64,000 nucleotides of DNA, taken from assembly GCA_966250335.1 (NCBI GenBank), contig CBINGZ010000030.1:5124-69123 (forward strand). The letters are read 5' to 3'. The notes beneath the pieces were generated by a model. That model made no database searches, had not been told where the DNA came from, and saw only the letters and a program-made list of their open reading frames with translations. Of this stretch, positions 53,160 through 61,969 are shown piece by piece (positions within the stretch are counted from its first letter, which is position 1; each line of letters opens with the position of its first letter). Source of the DNA: OLB7 sp966250335 (lineage in GTDB: Bacteria > Bacteroidota > Ignavibacteria > OLB7). A program made the position numbers and the translations under genes.

Positions 53160-54480
53160 GTTTCTGCTCCTGCATCATATGGTCGTAGCCCGCATGAAGG
53201 TGGCCGGTGACCGACTCCGCCTCATGCTCGTCTCCGTGTGCGATACGTTCCAGCGCGTCCTGAAGGCGCGGGTCGCCGAGGGGCGCCAGCGTCACGTCGC
53301 GCAGGTTCCAGAAGTAGAAGGCGAGCCAGATTCCGCCGATGCCGAGCGGCGCGGCCAGATCGAGCCAGTGGAACCCGAAGAGGGCATGCTCGACTCCGCC
53401 GCCGTGCCCCTGATGGAACGCCGGGACGATCAGCCAGAAGAGATCGATCAGGCGCATGACGAGCATGAAGAGCGCCACGCCCCCCAGGATCTGCGCGTTC
53501 CGCTTGTTCTTCCTGGAGAGAAGGATCAGGAAGGGGACGGTGAAATGAAGGATCACCAGCACCCAGCCGACCACCCCCCAGCCGCCGTGCATGCGGATCG
53601 CGTACCACGGAGTCTCCTCCGCCACGTTCCCCGACCAGATGATCAGGAACTGCGAGAGCGATATATATGCCCAGAGCATGGTGATCGCGAACTGAAGGTT
53701 CCCCAGATCGTGAAACATGCGGGGACGGAGGATGCCGGCCAGCGGCTGATAGGAGGCGAAACGGGTCACCATGACGTTCATCAGCGCCAGCGCACCGAGC
53801 GCGGCCCCGACGATGAAGAGGACGCCGTAGATGGTGGAGAACCAGTGCGGCTCCAGCGACATCATCCAGTCGACCGAGGCAAGGGTCGTGGTCAGGATCA
53901 GCGTGATCAGCGCAGCGGCGCTCACCCCCTGGATCTTCCGTGTCAGCACCGGATCGGAGGACTTCTCCTGCCTGGCGTTCATCCGGTTGACGATATATCC
54001 CAGCCCGATCCAGAGCGCGAAGTAGATGACGGCGCGGATGATGAAGAAGCTCGTATTCAGATACGCCGCCTTGTGGCGGAGCACCTCGTCGGCGGCGACC
54101 ACATCCTCATGCGTCCACTCGTAGATATGATGCATCCCCAGGATCACCGGCACGAAGAGGAGCGCCATCAGCGGCAGCGTCTTCATGGCGGCCTCGACGA
54201 ACCGGCGGATCACGAAGCCCCATGCGCCGGAGACCAGGTTATGGAGCATCTTGAGGGCGAACGCCCCCAGCGGGATCATGAGCCAGTAGAGATAGCCGAG
54301 CAGGTACGACCTGAAGAACTGTTCGGTGTCGACCAGAAGGCCGACGACACAGAGGATCAGGCCGACCGCGCCGGCGATCATCGCCCTGCTCTTCATCCGG
54401 TCCAGGGTCGGGCGGACGGCCGGGTCGTTCCCCTGGATCGCGTCCGGAGCCGGGGTTCCATGTGCGGTTGTATGGTTCAT
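53152..54480 (-). CDS. actF: Alternative complex III, quinone-binding membrane subunit ActF
   Basis: A 442-residue membrane protein, the shorter NrfD-like subunit of alternative complex III, related to ActC. About ten helices are visible (for example AMIAGAVGLILCVVGLLV, AAALITLILTTTLASVDWMM, AITMLWAYISLSQFLIIWSG). The cytoplasmic segment FVPVILGMHHIYEWTH and the GWVLVILHFTVPFLILL block match the family. It contributes to quinol oxidation and possibly proton movement. It overlaps actE by 4 bp. Confidence 0.92.
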   Translation of the reverse strand: MNHTTAHGTPAPDAIQGNDPAVRPTLDRMKSRAMIAGAVGLILCVVGLLVDTEQFFRSYLLGYLYWLMIPLGAFALKMLHNLVSGAWGFVIRRFVEAAMKTLPLMALLFVPVILGMHHIYEWTHEDVVAADEVLRHKAAYLNTSFFIIRAVIYFALWIGLGYIVNRMNARQEKSSDPVLTRKIQGVSAAALITLILTTTLASVDWMMSLEPHWFSTIYGVLFIVGAALGALALMNVMVTRFASYQPLAGILRPRMFHDLGNLQFAITMLWAYISLSQFLIIWSGNVAEETPWYAIRMHGGWGVVGWVLVILHFTVPFLILLSRKNKRNAQILGGVALFMLVMRLIDLFWLIVPAFHQGHGGGVEHALFGFHWLDLAAPLGIGGIWLAFYFWNLRDVTLAPLGDPRLQDALERIAHGDEHEAESVTGHLHAGYDHMMQEQKHG

Positions 54481-55085
54481 TTCTTCGCTGTTCCCTGCAG
54501 TTTGCCGAGCTCGTCCGCGGAGAGATCGGAGGCGTTCGCGTTCTGGCTGAGCTGAAGCGCGCGGATATACGCGACGATCGCCCAGCGGTCCTCGACCGGA
54601 ACACGCGACGCGTAGCTGTACATCGTGCCGTAGCCGTTGGTAATGACGTCGAAGAAGTAGCCCGGAGCCGCGCTCCGCAGCCGCTCCTCGCTCAGTCTCG
54701 GCGGCGTCTTGAATCCTCGCTTGACGATCATTCCGTCACCGTTGCCGGTTCCGCCGTGGCAGGGGGAGCAGAAGATGCCGTAGCGCTCCCTGCCGCGCAT
54801 CAGCACGGTACGGGTGACCTCCATCGGGAAGGTCGCGGCATAGCCGGAGGCGGCCGCTCCCGTATCTCCCGGCGTCCGCGCGGCGGCGGTGCGTCCTGTG
54901 TAGAGATGATCGTCGGTGCGGAGATGGCCGCGCGCGACGGTTCCGGGCACCAGCGGGCGGGCCCCCTGTTCGTCGCGGAAGAAGTCGCTCTTCGACAGCG
55001 GCATCACCTTCGGCTGGTCGTACATGTCGTTGCAGCCGGCCATAAGGACCGCGGCCAGGAGTAGATATCGTATTACGACTCGCAT
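54477..55085 (-). CDS. actE: Alternative complex III, monohaem cytochrome c subunit ActE
   Basis: A 202-residue lipoprotein cytochrome c. Signal peptide with lipobox LMAGC near residue 18, then the ACIII-specific PKVMPLSKSDFFRDEQGARP, and a C-terminal cytochrome c domain with haem motif CSPCHGGTGNGDGM near residue 109 and the end NLSADELGKLQG-like region. It passes electrons from the complex toward the caa3 oxidase. Start at the ATG at 55085; a TTG at 55097 would add four residues. Confidence 0.92.
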   Translation of the reverse strand: MRVVIRYLLLAAVLMAGCNDMYDQPKVMPLSKSDFFRDEQGARPLVPGTVARGHLRTDDHLYTGRTAAARTPGDTGAAASGYAATFPMEVTRTVLMRGRERYGIFCSPCHGGTGNGDGMIVKRGFKTPPRLSEERLRSAAPGYFFDVITNGYGTMYSYASRVPVEDRWAIVAYIRALQLSQNANASDLSADELGKLQGTAKK

Positions 55086-55160
55086 GTCTCGCTTCAAAGT
55101 ATATCCCGATCCTCCGTTCCCCCGCCGGATCTCGTGCGCGGGACCGTCGGCCGGCCGGTT

Positions 55161-55712
55161 CTAGTGCGGAACCTCCACCAGCAGGCGCGGCTCAAGACTC
55201 TCCAGGAACCCGCGTGTCCTGGCCCCTTCGAACGCCGGGTCGCGCGCCTCGATCGCCAGGAAGAAGGCGTCGCGGCTTGCGTGCTCCCGGAACCGCTTCA
55301 CATTGAAGACCGGATGGTACGGCATCGGCAGTCCGTTCAGAAGGATCATGCCGAAGACCGCCGTCAGCGCGGCGCAGAGCACCGTGGTCTCGAACGTCAC
55401 CGGGATGAAGCTCGGCACGCTGAAGTAGGGGCGACCGCCGACGTTCATCGGATAGTTGATCACCGATACCCAGTACTGCAACCCCAGCCCGCCGATACAG
55501 CCGATCACGCCGCCGATGAAGACGAGCATCGGGAGCCTGTTCTTCCGGAACCCGACGGCGTCGGAGAGCCCCTCCACCGGGAACGGGGAATACGCGTCCA
55601 TCCGGCGGTAACCCGCCTGATACGCTCTCTGTGCGGCGTCGACCAGCTTCTCCGGCGTGTCGAACTCCGCCAACAATCCATATATGGGAGGTCTTTCCAT
55701 AATGCCTGCCAT
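55161..55712 (-). CDS. actD: Alternative complex III subunit ActD (DUF3341)
   Basis: A 183-residue protein of the DUF3341 family, the ActD subunit. It starts with YGLLAEFDTPEKLVDAAQRA and GYRRMDAYSPFPVEGL, then two membrane helices (LVFIGGVIGCIGGLGLQYW and FETTVLCAALTAVFGMILL), and ends with the RDAFFLAIEARDPAFE region. It has no cofactor and packs against the membrane subunits. Confidence 0.93.
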   Translation of the reverse strand: MAGIMERPPIYGLLAEFDTPEKLVDAAQRAYQAGYRRMDAYSPFPVEGLSDAVGFRKNRLPMLVFIGGVIGCIGGLGLQYWVSVINYPMNVGGRPYFSVPSFIPVTFETTVLCAALTAVFGMILLNGLPMPYHPVFNVKRFREHASRDAFFLAIEARDPAFEGARTRGFLESLEPRLLVEVPH

Positions 55713-55733
55713 GATGCCTGAGTACCTTATCTA

Positions 55734-57185
55734 CTAGTGGCCCTCTTCCTTTCCCTTCTCCACATGGAGAAGTTCACGCATCTCGAAGATCGAGATCAGC
55801 GGCAGGAACCGGATGAAGAGGAAGAAGAGCGTCAGGAACAGTCCAATCGTTCCGATATATGTGGACCAGTCCCAGAACGTCGGAACATACATATCCCAGG
55901 ACGATGGAACGAAGTCGCGATGAAGGCTCGTGACGATGATCACGAAACGCTCCAGCCACATTCCGACATTGATGACGATGGAGACGATCCAGAGCGGCAC
56001 CGTGCTGGTGCGGAAGCGACGCAGCCAGAGGACCTGCGGGATCAGCACGTTGCAGAGGATCAGCAGCCAGTAGGTGTAGCCGTACGGGCCGGTCATCCGG
56101 TTGACGATCATCGCCCACTCGTACTCGCTGCCGCTGTACCACGCCATGAACGCCTCCATCGCGTAGCCGTAGCCGACCACCAGCCCCATCGCCAGCATCA
56201 CCTTGGAGATGTTGTTCAGGTGACGGAGCGTGATGAAGTCCTGCAGACCGTACGCTCTGCGGAGCGGGATCGCCAGGGTCAGCACCATCGCGAAGCCGGA
56301 GTAGATGGCCCCGGCGACGAAGTATGGAGGGAAGATCGTGGCGTGCCAGCCGGGGATCACCGAGACCGCGAAGTCGAAACCGACGATCGTGTGCACCGAG
56401 AGGACCAGCGGCGTGGCCAGACCGGCCAGCAGCAGATAGGTGGTCGTGTAGCGCTTCCAGTGAACGGCGGAGCCGCGCCAGCCAAGGGCGATCAGCCCGT
56501 AGAAGGCGCGCGCGAAACGCTTCTGCGCGCGGTCGCGCAGCGTCGCAAGGTCGGGGATCAGTCCCACGTACCAGAAGAGGAACGAAACGGTGGCGTAGGT
56601 CGACACCGCGAAGACGTCCCACAGGAGCGGGCTTCTGAACTGCGGCCACATATCCATCGTGTTGGGATAGGGAAGCAGCCAGTAGAAGAGATGCGGACGT
56701 CCCAGATGGAGAATGGGGAACATGCCGGCGCAGGCGACGGCGAAGAGGGTCATCGCCTCGGCGAACCTGTTGATCGATGTTCGCCAGTCCTGCCTGAGAA
56801 GCAGAAGCACGGCGGAGATCAGCGTTCCGGCGTGGCCGATACCGACCCACCAGACGAAGTTGATGATATCGAATCCCCATCCGACCGGGATATTGATACC
56901 CCAGATGCCGATACCCTCCACGAAGAGGTATCCCACCGAATAGAGGAAGAGGTTCAGCAGCAGGAACGAGATCCCGAAGCCGATCATCCAGCCGCGCTTG
57001 GTCTTCCTGCGCAGGACGATCGCGCTGATCTTGTCGGTGATCGAACCGTAGCTCAGCCGGGGACCGAGCACCGAAAAGGCAGGGTCGATCGAGGAAGGAA
57101 GGAGCGCGCCGGTATCGGCGTCCCGTACCGGGGCCTTTCCCCCCATCATTTCCTGTTCGCCGATTCTCGTATCGTCTTTAGACAT
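55734..57185 (-). CDS. actC: Alternative complex III, quinone-binding membrane subunit ActC
   Basis: A 483-residue NrfD/PsrC-like membrane subunit with about ten helices. Characteristic parts are GWGFDIINFVWWVGIGHAGT, MFPILHLGRPHLFYWLLPYP, and SFLFWYVGLIPDLATLRDRA followed by HTIVGFDFAVSVIPGWH. It is the main quinol-binding subunit, lying next to the iron-sulfur subunit ActB. The start overlaps the actB stop by 8 bp. Confidence 0.94.
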   Translation of the reverse strand: MSKDDTRIGEQEMMGGKAPVRDADTGALLPSSIDPAFSVLGPRLSYGSITDKISAIVLRRKTKRGWMIGFGISFLLLNLFLYSVGYLFVEGIGIWGINIPVGWGFDIINFVWWVGIGHAGTLISAVLLLLRQDWRTSINRFAEAMTLFAVACAGMFPILHLGRPHLFYWLLPYPNTMDMWPQFRSPLLWDVFAVSTYATVSFLFWYVGLIPDLATLRDRAQKRFARAFYGLIALGWRGSAVHWKRYTTTYLLLAGLATPLVLSVHTIVGFDFAVSVIPGWHATIFPPYFVAGAIYSGFAMVLTLAIPLRRAYGLQDFITLRHLNNISKVMLAMGLVVGYGYAMEAFMAWYSGSEYEWAMIVNRMTGPYGYTYWLLILCNVLIPQVLWLRRFRTSTVPLWIVSIVINVGMWLERFVIIVTSLHRDFVPSSWDMYVPTFWDWSTYIGTIGLFLTLFFLFIRFLPLISIFEMRELLHVEKGKEEGH

Positions 57186-60100
57186 TGTTCTCTGTCGTTA
57201 CCAGATCAGGATTGGGATTCCGCAGCTTTGCGAGATAACTGGTGCGCGGCTTGGTGTTGAGCTCCGCGAGCATCGCGTAGTTCAACTGTGTCCTCTTCAC
57301 CTCGGCGATCCTGCTCTCCTTGTCGTTGATGTTGCCGAAGATGATCGCCTCGGTCGGGCAGACCGCCTGGCAGGCCGTCACGACCTCGCCGTCACGGATC
57401 GCGCGGTCCTCCTTCTTCGCCTCGATGCGCGCCAGATTGATCCGCTGCACGCAGTAGGTGCACTTCTCCATCATGCCGCGGTTCCGGACCGTCACGTCCG
57501 GGTTCTTCTGCAGCTTCAGGCTCGGCGTGTTCTTGTCGGTATACTGGAAGAAGTTGAAGCGCCGGACCTTGTACGGACAGTTGTTCGAGCAGTACTTGGT
57601 CCCCACGCAGCGGTTGTAGACCATCTCGTTCAGCCCCTCGTCGCTGTGGACGGTGGCTCCCACGGGACAGACCACCTCGCACGGGGCCGCCTCGCAGTGC
57701 ATGCAGGTGAGCGGCTGGTAATGGACCTGCGGGGCGTAGAGGTCTCCCTCGAAATATCGGTCCACGCGGATCCAGTGCATCTCACGTCCCATCCCCACTT
57801 CCTTCTTGCCGACGACCGGGATGTTGTTCTCGGCCTGGCACGCGATGGTGCAGGCGTTGCATCCGGTGCAGGCGGTCAGGTCGATCGCCATCCCCCATGC
57901 GTAGCCGTCGTAGACGTAGTCGGGATAGAGGGAGACATAGGGCTGGTTGCCGTGCTCCATCTCCCTGACGAAGTCGGGGTTGCTCCGGAAACCCTCGGCC
58001 GTGCCGGCCCGCAGGATGTTCCGCCCCTCGAAACTGTAGTGGTCCTGCACGGTGACGAGTTCGTAGAACTCGCCGGTCTTCCGCATCTCCAGTCCAAGCC
58101 CGAACCAGGGGTTGGAGGAGGTACGGATGAGATTGGCGTTGAACCCGGTGCCGTTCCCCACGCGGCCGGCGCGTGTGCGGCCGTAGCCGAGCGTGAGGGT
58201 CACGGCCTGGGCGGGATGTCCCGGCACGATCCATATCGGCGCCGTCATCTTCCGTCCCTGGTAGGTGAGCTCCACCACGTCGCCGTTCTGCACATCGTAC
58301 TCCTTGGCGGTCGCGGGGCTCACGAGGGCGGCGTTATCCCACACGATCAGGCTGAGGGGCCTGGGGAGCTCCTGCAGCCACCCGTTGTTGGAGTACTGGC
58401 CGTCCCACACCGAGGCGTCGGGGCGGAAATTGATCTCGAGCCCGGCGGCCGAGGGAGCGGGGGATGGGATAAGCTTCACCGCCCCGTCGCCCGATACCGG
58501 CGCGGAGGTCGCCGCGGCGCCGCCGACGATCCCGTCGTGCAGCACCTTCTGCCACGACTTCTCGAAGTCCCCTTCGATCCTGCCGTTCCAGTAGGCGCGA
58601 ACGATATCGTGCCCCGATGTTCCGGACGTTCCCGAAAGCATCGCAACCAGCTCATGGATCGACCGGCTGTCGTAGAGCGGGGCGATGAGCGGCTGGATGA
58701 TCGTGGTCGTCCCGTCGAAGGCGCGGGCATCGCTCCAGATCTCCATCGAGTGGGATGCGGGGAGATGCCAGTGGCTGAGCCATGCGGTCTCGTCGTTGTA
58801 GAGCCCGTAATGAACGCGGAAGGGGACCTTATCGATCGCCTTCTCGAACTCGAGGTCGACCGGGGCGCTGTAGACCGGGTTGACGCCGATCATGATGAGC
58901 GTCGTCACCCTGCCGGCCGCCATGTCGGCGGCAAGCTCGCGCAGGCCGGCCATCTGGTCGGCGACCGTTCCGGGCATGACCGGGGCGGCTCCCGCCGTCG
59001 TGCTGTCCACCTGTACGGGAGCGGCCGCGGTCGCGGCGCTCGACGGAGCAACGGCTTCCACCGGCGCGATATATCGTACGGTGCCGCCCACATTCCCCAG
59101 GAACTGGTTGATGGCATGCGCAAGAACATGCACCGCCCCGGGCTGCGGCTCACCGGCCATGACGACGGAGGCGCCGCGGTTGGCAAGGAGATCCTTCACG
59201 ACCGCCGCCACCCACTTCTGCCGCTCCGGAGTGAGCGATCCGGCGACCGCTCCCGAAATTCCGAGCCCGGCGGCGATCGCGCTCGCGATCGACTCAACGT
59301 CGCTGGCACGCATCGCAAGACGATGGTCGGCCTTGGCGCCGGTGATCGTCGGCGTGCTTTCGACCGCATAGAGCCGGTTCATCGGATCACCCGGCTTCCG
59401 CACGCGGCGCCCGTTGCTGAACTGGCGCGAGTAGCGGACGCTTCCCGGCATCGAGGCGAGGAAATCGGCGTCGAGCGAGAGGATGACCTTCGCCGGCTCC
59501 AGATCGTAGTAGATCGAGGCGTCGCGTCCCAGCGCGGCGCGGACGCCGGCGCGGGTGTTGTGGAGTCCGGCCGAATCGTACTGATACCACCGGGCTGCCG
59601 GGTAGCGATCGAGGAACTTCCCGAGCTGATCGGCCAGGGTCGGGGAGGTGATCGTCTCGGTGACGATACGGAGCCCGGCGCCGCCGGTCCCCCCTTCGCT
59701 CTCCAGACGACCCGCCAGATCGGTCGCGAACTCGCTCCACGTCGAGACCGAGCCGCGACGCATGACCGTCTGCGAGCGATCGGGATCGTAGAGGGAGAGA
59801 ATCGAAGCCTGCGTCAGGACGTCGGTGGAGCCGAGGCTGGCCGGGTGATCCGGGTTCCCCTCGATCTTCGTCGGACGCCCCATGTGGTTCTCGGCAAGGA
59901 CGCCGATGGCGTAGCCGCCGTTGGTGACCGCCGTCGCGTAATAGAGCGGAGCGCCCGGCACCACATCTTCAGGGGCGCGGACGTAGGGGACGATCTTCTC
60001 CTCCGGCTGGCGCACGCAGGAGCTGACGCCGGCCAGGGCGATGGAAGCGCCCATGATCTTCACGAAGTTGCGCCGGCTCACCGGGTCGAGCATCAGGTCG

Positions 60101-60429
60101 GTCCCGGCCGGGAACTCGTACTTCACATGCTCCTGGAACGCCTCGGTCTCGGCGAGCTCGTCCAGACTTTTCCAGTACTGCGGGCCGCGGCTCCCGGTGA
60201 GGCGCTCCTGTATCGCGGCAAGATCGATCGTGCTCGATCCGGCCGGGGCGGCGGCCTCCGTCCCGTTCCCGTCGATCACGGGGAGCTGTATCCCCATGGG
60301 GATCGACGCAGCGGCGCCGATCGCCTCGGCCCCGTTGGTCCCGTACGGACGATCGTCGCTCATGGCCTGCGTCTCCGCGATATTTCCGTCACGATCGCTC
60401 GTGCCGTGCTGATCAATGGCATTCGACAT
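57178..60429 (-). CDS. actB: Alternative complex III, iron-sulfur subunit ActB (molybdopterin oxidoreductase fusion)
   Basis: A 1083-residue fusion. An unstructured N-terminus of about 75 residues is followed by the ACIII segment ERLTGSRGPQYWKSLDELAE and a Tat-like SRRNFVKIMGASIALAG near residue 118. The large middle is a molybdopterin oxidoreductase-like domain, which in this family has lost the cofactor. The C-terminal iron-sulfur domain (about residues 850-1035) has four cysteine groups: CTGCNACTIAC, CMHCEAAPCEVVC, CVGTKYCSNNC, and CTYCVQRI with a later CQAVC. These hold three [4Fe-4S] and one [3Fe-4S] clusters in known complexes. Its start and the actA stop overlap as TAATG. Confidence 0.95.
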   Translation of the reverse strand: MSNAIDQHGTSDRDGNIAETQAMSDDRPYGTNGAEAIGAAASIPMGIQLPVIDGNGTEAAAPAGSSTIDLAAIQERLTGSRGPQYWKSLDELAETEAFQEHVKYEFPAGTDLMLDPVSRRNFVKIMGASIALAGVSSCVRQPEEKIVPYVRAPEDVVPGAPLYYATAVTNGGYAIGVLAENHMGRPTKIEGNPDHPASLGSTDVLTQASILSLYDPDRSQTVMRRGSVSTWSEFATDLAGRLESEGGTGGAGLRIVTETITSPTLADQLGKFLDRYPAARWYQYDSAGLHNTRAGVRAALGRDASIYYDLEPAKVILSLDADFLASMPGSVRYSRQFSNGRRVRKPGDPMNRLYAVESTPTITGAKADHRLAMRASDVESIASAIAAGLGISGAVAGSLTPERQKWVAAVVKDLLANRGASVVMAGEPQPGAVHVLAHAINQFLGNVGGTVRYIAPVEAVAPSSAATAAAPVQVDSTTAGAAPVMPGTVADQMAGLRELAADMAAGRVTTLIMIGVNPVYSAPVDLEFEKAIDKVPFRVHYGLYNDETAWLSHWHLPASHSMEIWSDARAFDGTTTIIQPLIAPLYDSRSIHELVAMLSGTSGTSGHDIVRAYWNGRIEGDFEKSWQKVLHDGIVGGAAATSAPVSGDGAVKLIPSPAPSAAGLEINFRPDASVWDGQYSNNGWLQELPRPLSLIVWDNAALVSPATAKEYDVQNGDVVELTYQGRKMTAPIWIVPGHPAQAVTLTLGYGRTRAGRVGNGTGFNANLIRTSSNPWFGLGLEMRKTGEFYELVTVQDHYSFEGRNILRAGTAEGFRSNPDFVREMEHGNQPYVSLYPDYVYDGYAWGMAIDLTACTGCNACTIACQAENNIPVVGKKEVGMGREMHWIRVDRYFEGDLYAPQVHYQPLTCMHCEAAPCEVVCPVGATVHSDEGLNEMVYNRCVGTKYCSNNCPYKVRRFNFFQYTDKNTPSLKLQKNPDVTVRNRGMMEKCTYCVQRINLARIEAKKEDRAIRDGEVVTACQAVCPTEAIIFGNINDKESRIAEVKRTQLNYAMLAELNTKPRTSYLAKLRNPNPDLVTTENNV

Positions 60430-61088
60430 TATCTATGGCAGATAGAGCAGTTCGTAAGCTGCTTGACGTTGATCTTGTACTGCTTGACAAGGTTCCGGCC
60501 GAACTCGAGCTGATTCCCCTCTTCCAGCTTCCAGTTCATATTGAACGCTTCCTCGCGGGGTCTCAGATACTTCGCGGGGTCGCGATGGCAATCCAGGCAC
60601 CATTCCATCTGGAGCGACTGCGTCTTCCACATAAGGGGCATCTTGTCCACCTGGCCGTGGCAGGTCTGGCAGCCGACACCCTTGGCGACATGGATGCTGT
60701 GGTTGAAGTAGACGAACTTGGGAAGGTCGTGGACACGGGTCCACTGGAGCGGTTTTCCGGTGCGGAAGCTCTCGCGCACCGGCTCGAGCATCGGGGCATC
60801 CGGAAGGATCTGCGAGTGGCAGGTCATGCACGTTTCGGTGGGAGGAATTCCGGCGAAATGGGAATTCTCCACCGATGTATGGCAGTAGCGGCAGTCGATG
60901 CCGTTCCCTCCCACATGTCGCGCGTGACTGAACGGAACCGGCTGATCGCGCGCAACCCCGACCTGCGTGTTGTACGACGATCGGTTGATCGAGGCGAGCA
61001 GCCAGAGCGACCCGCCGATCAATAATGCCGCGCCCAGAATGGTAACGCGCGAAATCGTGTTTGTACTGCGATGAAAGATTTGGGCCAT
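60429..61088 (-). CDS. actA: Alternative complex III, pentahaem cytochrome c subunit ActA
   Basis: A 219-residue multihaem cytochrome with one N-terminal membrane helix (VTILGAALLIGGSLWLLA). Five CXXCH haem motifs are present: CRYCH, CMTCH, CQTCH, CLDCH and CSICH, the number usual for ActA. Histidines in FSHARHVGGNG and VYFNHSIHVAKG are likely distal ligands. It collects electrons from the iron-sulfur subunit. Start chosen at 61088 (MAQIFHRSTN); the opening to 61151 adds an unlikely leader. First gene of the 12-gene operon. Confidence 0.94.
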   Translation of the reverse strand: MAQIFHRSTNTISRVTILGAALLIGGSLWLLASINRSSYNTQVGVARDQPVPFSHARHVGGNGIDCRYCHTSVENSHFAGIPPTETCMTCHSQILPDAPMLEPVRESFRTGKPLQWTRVHDLPKFVYFNHSIHVAKGVGCQTCHGQVDKMPLMWKTQSLQMEWCLDCHRDPAKYLRPREEAFNMNWKLEEGNQLEFGRNLVKQYKINVKQLTNCSICHR

Positions 61089-61263
61089 CGAAGTTGCTCG
61101 CCCCGCGGACCCGGGGCAACGAAATGTTGTCGGAAGAGGAGAGCGCGTCACATCCCGATCCGCGCAATTCGACGGCCGATGCCGTCTGCATTACGACCTT
61201 CGCGGGAGTTCCGCACGTCGCACGAAAAATCCGTTATGACCCTGCCTTCCGTAAAGACGGGGC

Positions 61264-61271
61264 CAAACATA
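61264..61271 (-). promoter_or_regulatory. Candidate -7 box of the act operon
   Basis: On the minus strand this reads TATGTTTG, a perfect match to the Bacteroidota TAnnTTTG box, about 175 bp before actA. No -33 TTTG or TTG at the expected distance of about 19-20 nt was found; a TTGACG lies 27 nt upstream. Confidence 0.4.
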
Positions 61272-61411
61272 CACCATCACTCCGCATTTCGTACACGCCG
61301 TCAACTTCCGCTTACATCTCGTTCCATTTCCCGACGACGCGTACGTATATGTAGTCCGGTGCGCTCTCCCTGATGGTGCTGCGAACACAACTTATACCTG
61401 TGTCGGCGCTC

Positions 61412-61435
61412 AAACCATGATGCAGATCATGGTTT
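61412..61435. promoter_or_regulatory. FNR/CRP-like palindrome
   Basis: A 9-bp inverted repeat AAACCATGA with TCATGGTTT and a 6-nt spacer. Its core TGAT-GCAG-ATCA fits the TGAT-N4-ATCA half-sites of FNR/CRP-family regulators. It lies 324 bp upstream of actA, so it would act from a distance or on a farther promoter. Confidence 0.5.
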
Positions 61436-61969
61436 TCCATCACGGATGGAAGGGCCTCGCCACGCAGCATCTTGTTGCAATTACGAAACCGTTAAAAGGG
61501 CGATTCCCTTCCGCGAATTTATTCGCAGAGCATGATTTGCTGACGTTTTGTAAGAACTATTCGATTTCGTAATCATCGAATAATTCAAGATGAATTAACC
61601 CGGGTATATCGCACCAGGCGTTGATGCGCACGGGATGGATTTCGTGAAGAAACGTTGCTGATGGTGGTCGAAAATATCCGCCGCCGGATCGGCAGCGGCA
61701 GGATGTCGTGTGAACGGGATACGACCTCGTGGCCCCGGCTCCCCCCGCCGTACGACACCCTCACGGGAGCTATCCTGGGAGGATTGTTCCCGCCGTCGAT
61801 CGCCATCTCGATGATTCGTTCCTCTGCTCCGAGAGCCGGCCGCGCCGGGCCGACGGAATGCGGCAGCCGGTTCGGTCCGGGCCGCACCACGACCGGCCTT
61901 CACGGACCGTTCGGCAAGGATGGGAACAGAGAATGTGATGGTTCGGTTCCGCGAAGAGGCGGAGAGATT

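Larger units (their letters stand above)
61089..61969. other. 881-bp gene-free region upstream of the act operon
   Basis: Between actA and the next gene, both on the minus strand, no opening has convincing coding features; small ones at 61585-61903 look like noise. It holds the candidate -7 box at 61264, the palindrome at 61412-61435, and a further inverted repeat ATTCGAT/ATCGAAT near 61559-61582. This is the control region of the respiratory operon. Confidence 0.5.

Noticed and set aside
61585..61903. Two overlapping small minus-strand openings of about 101 residues
   Set aside because: Arg/Pro/Ser-rich, no ribosome-binding site, no recognisable domain.
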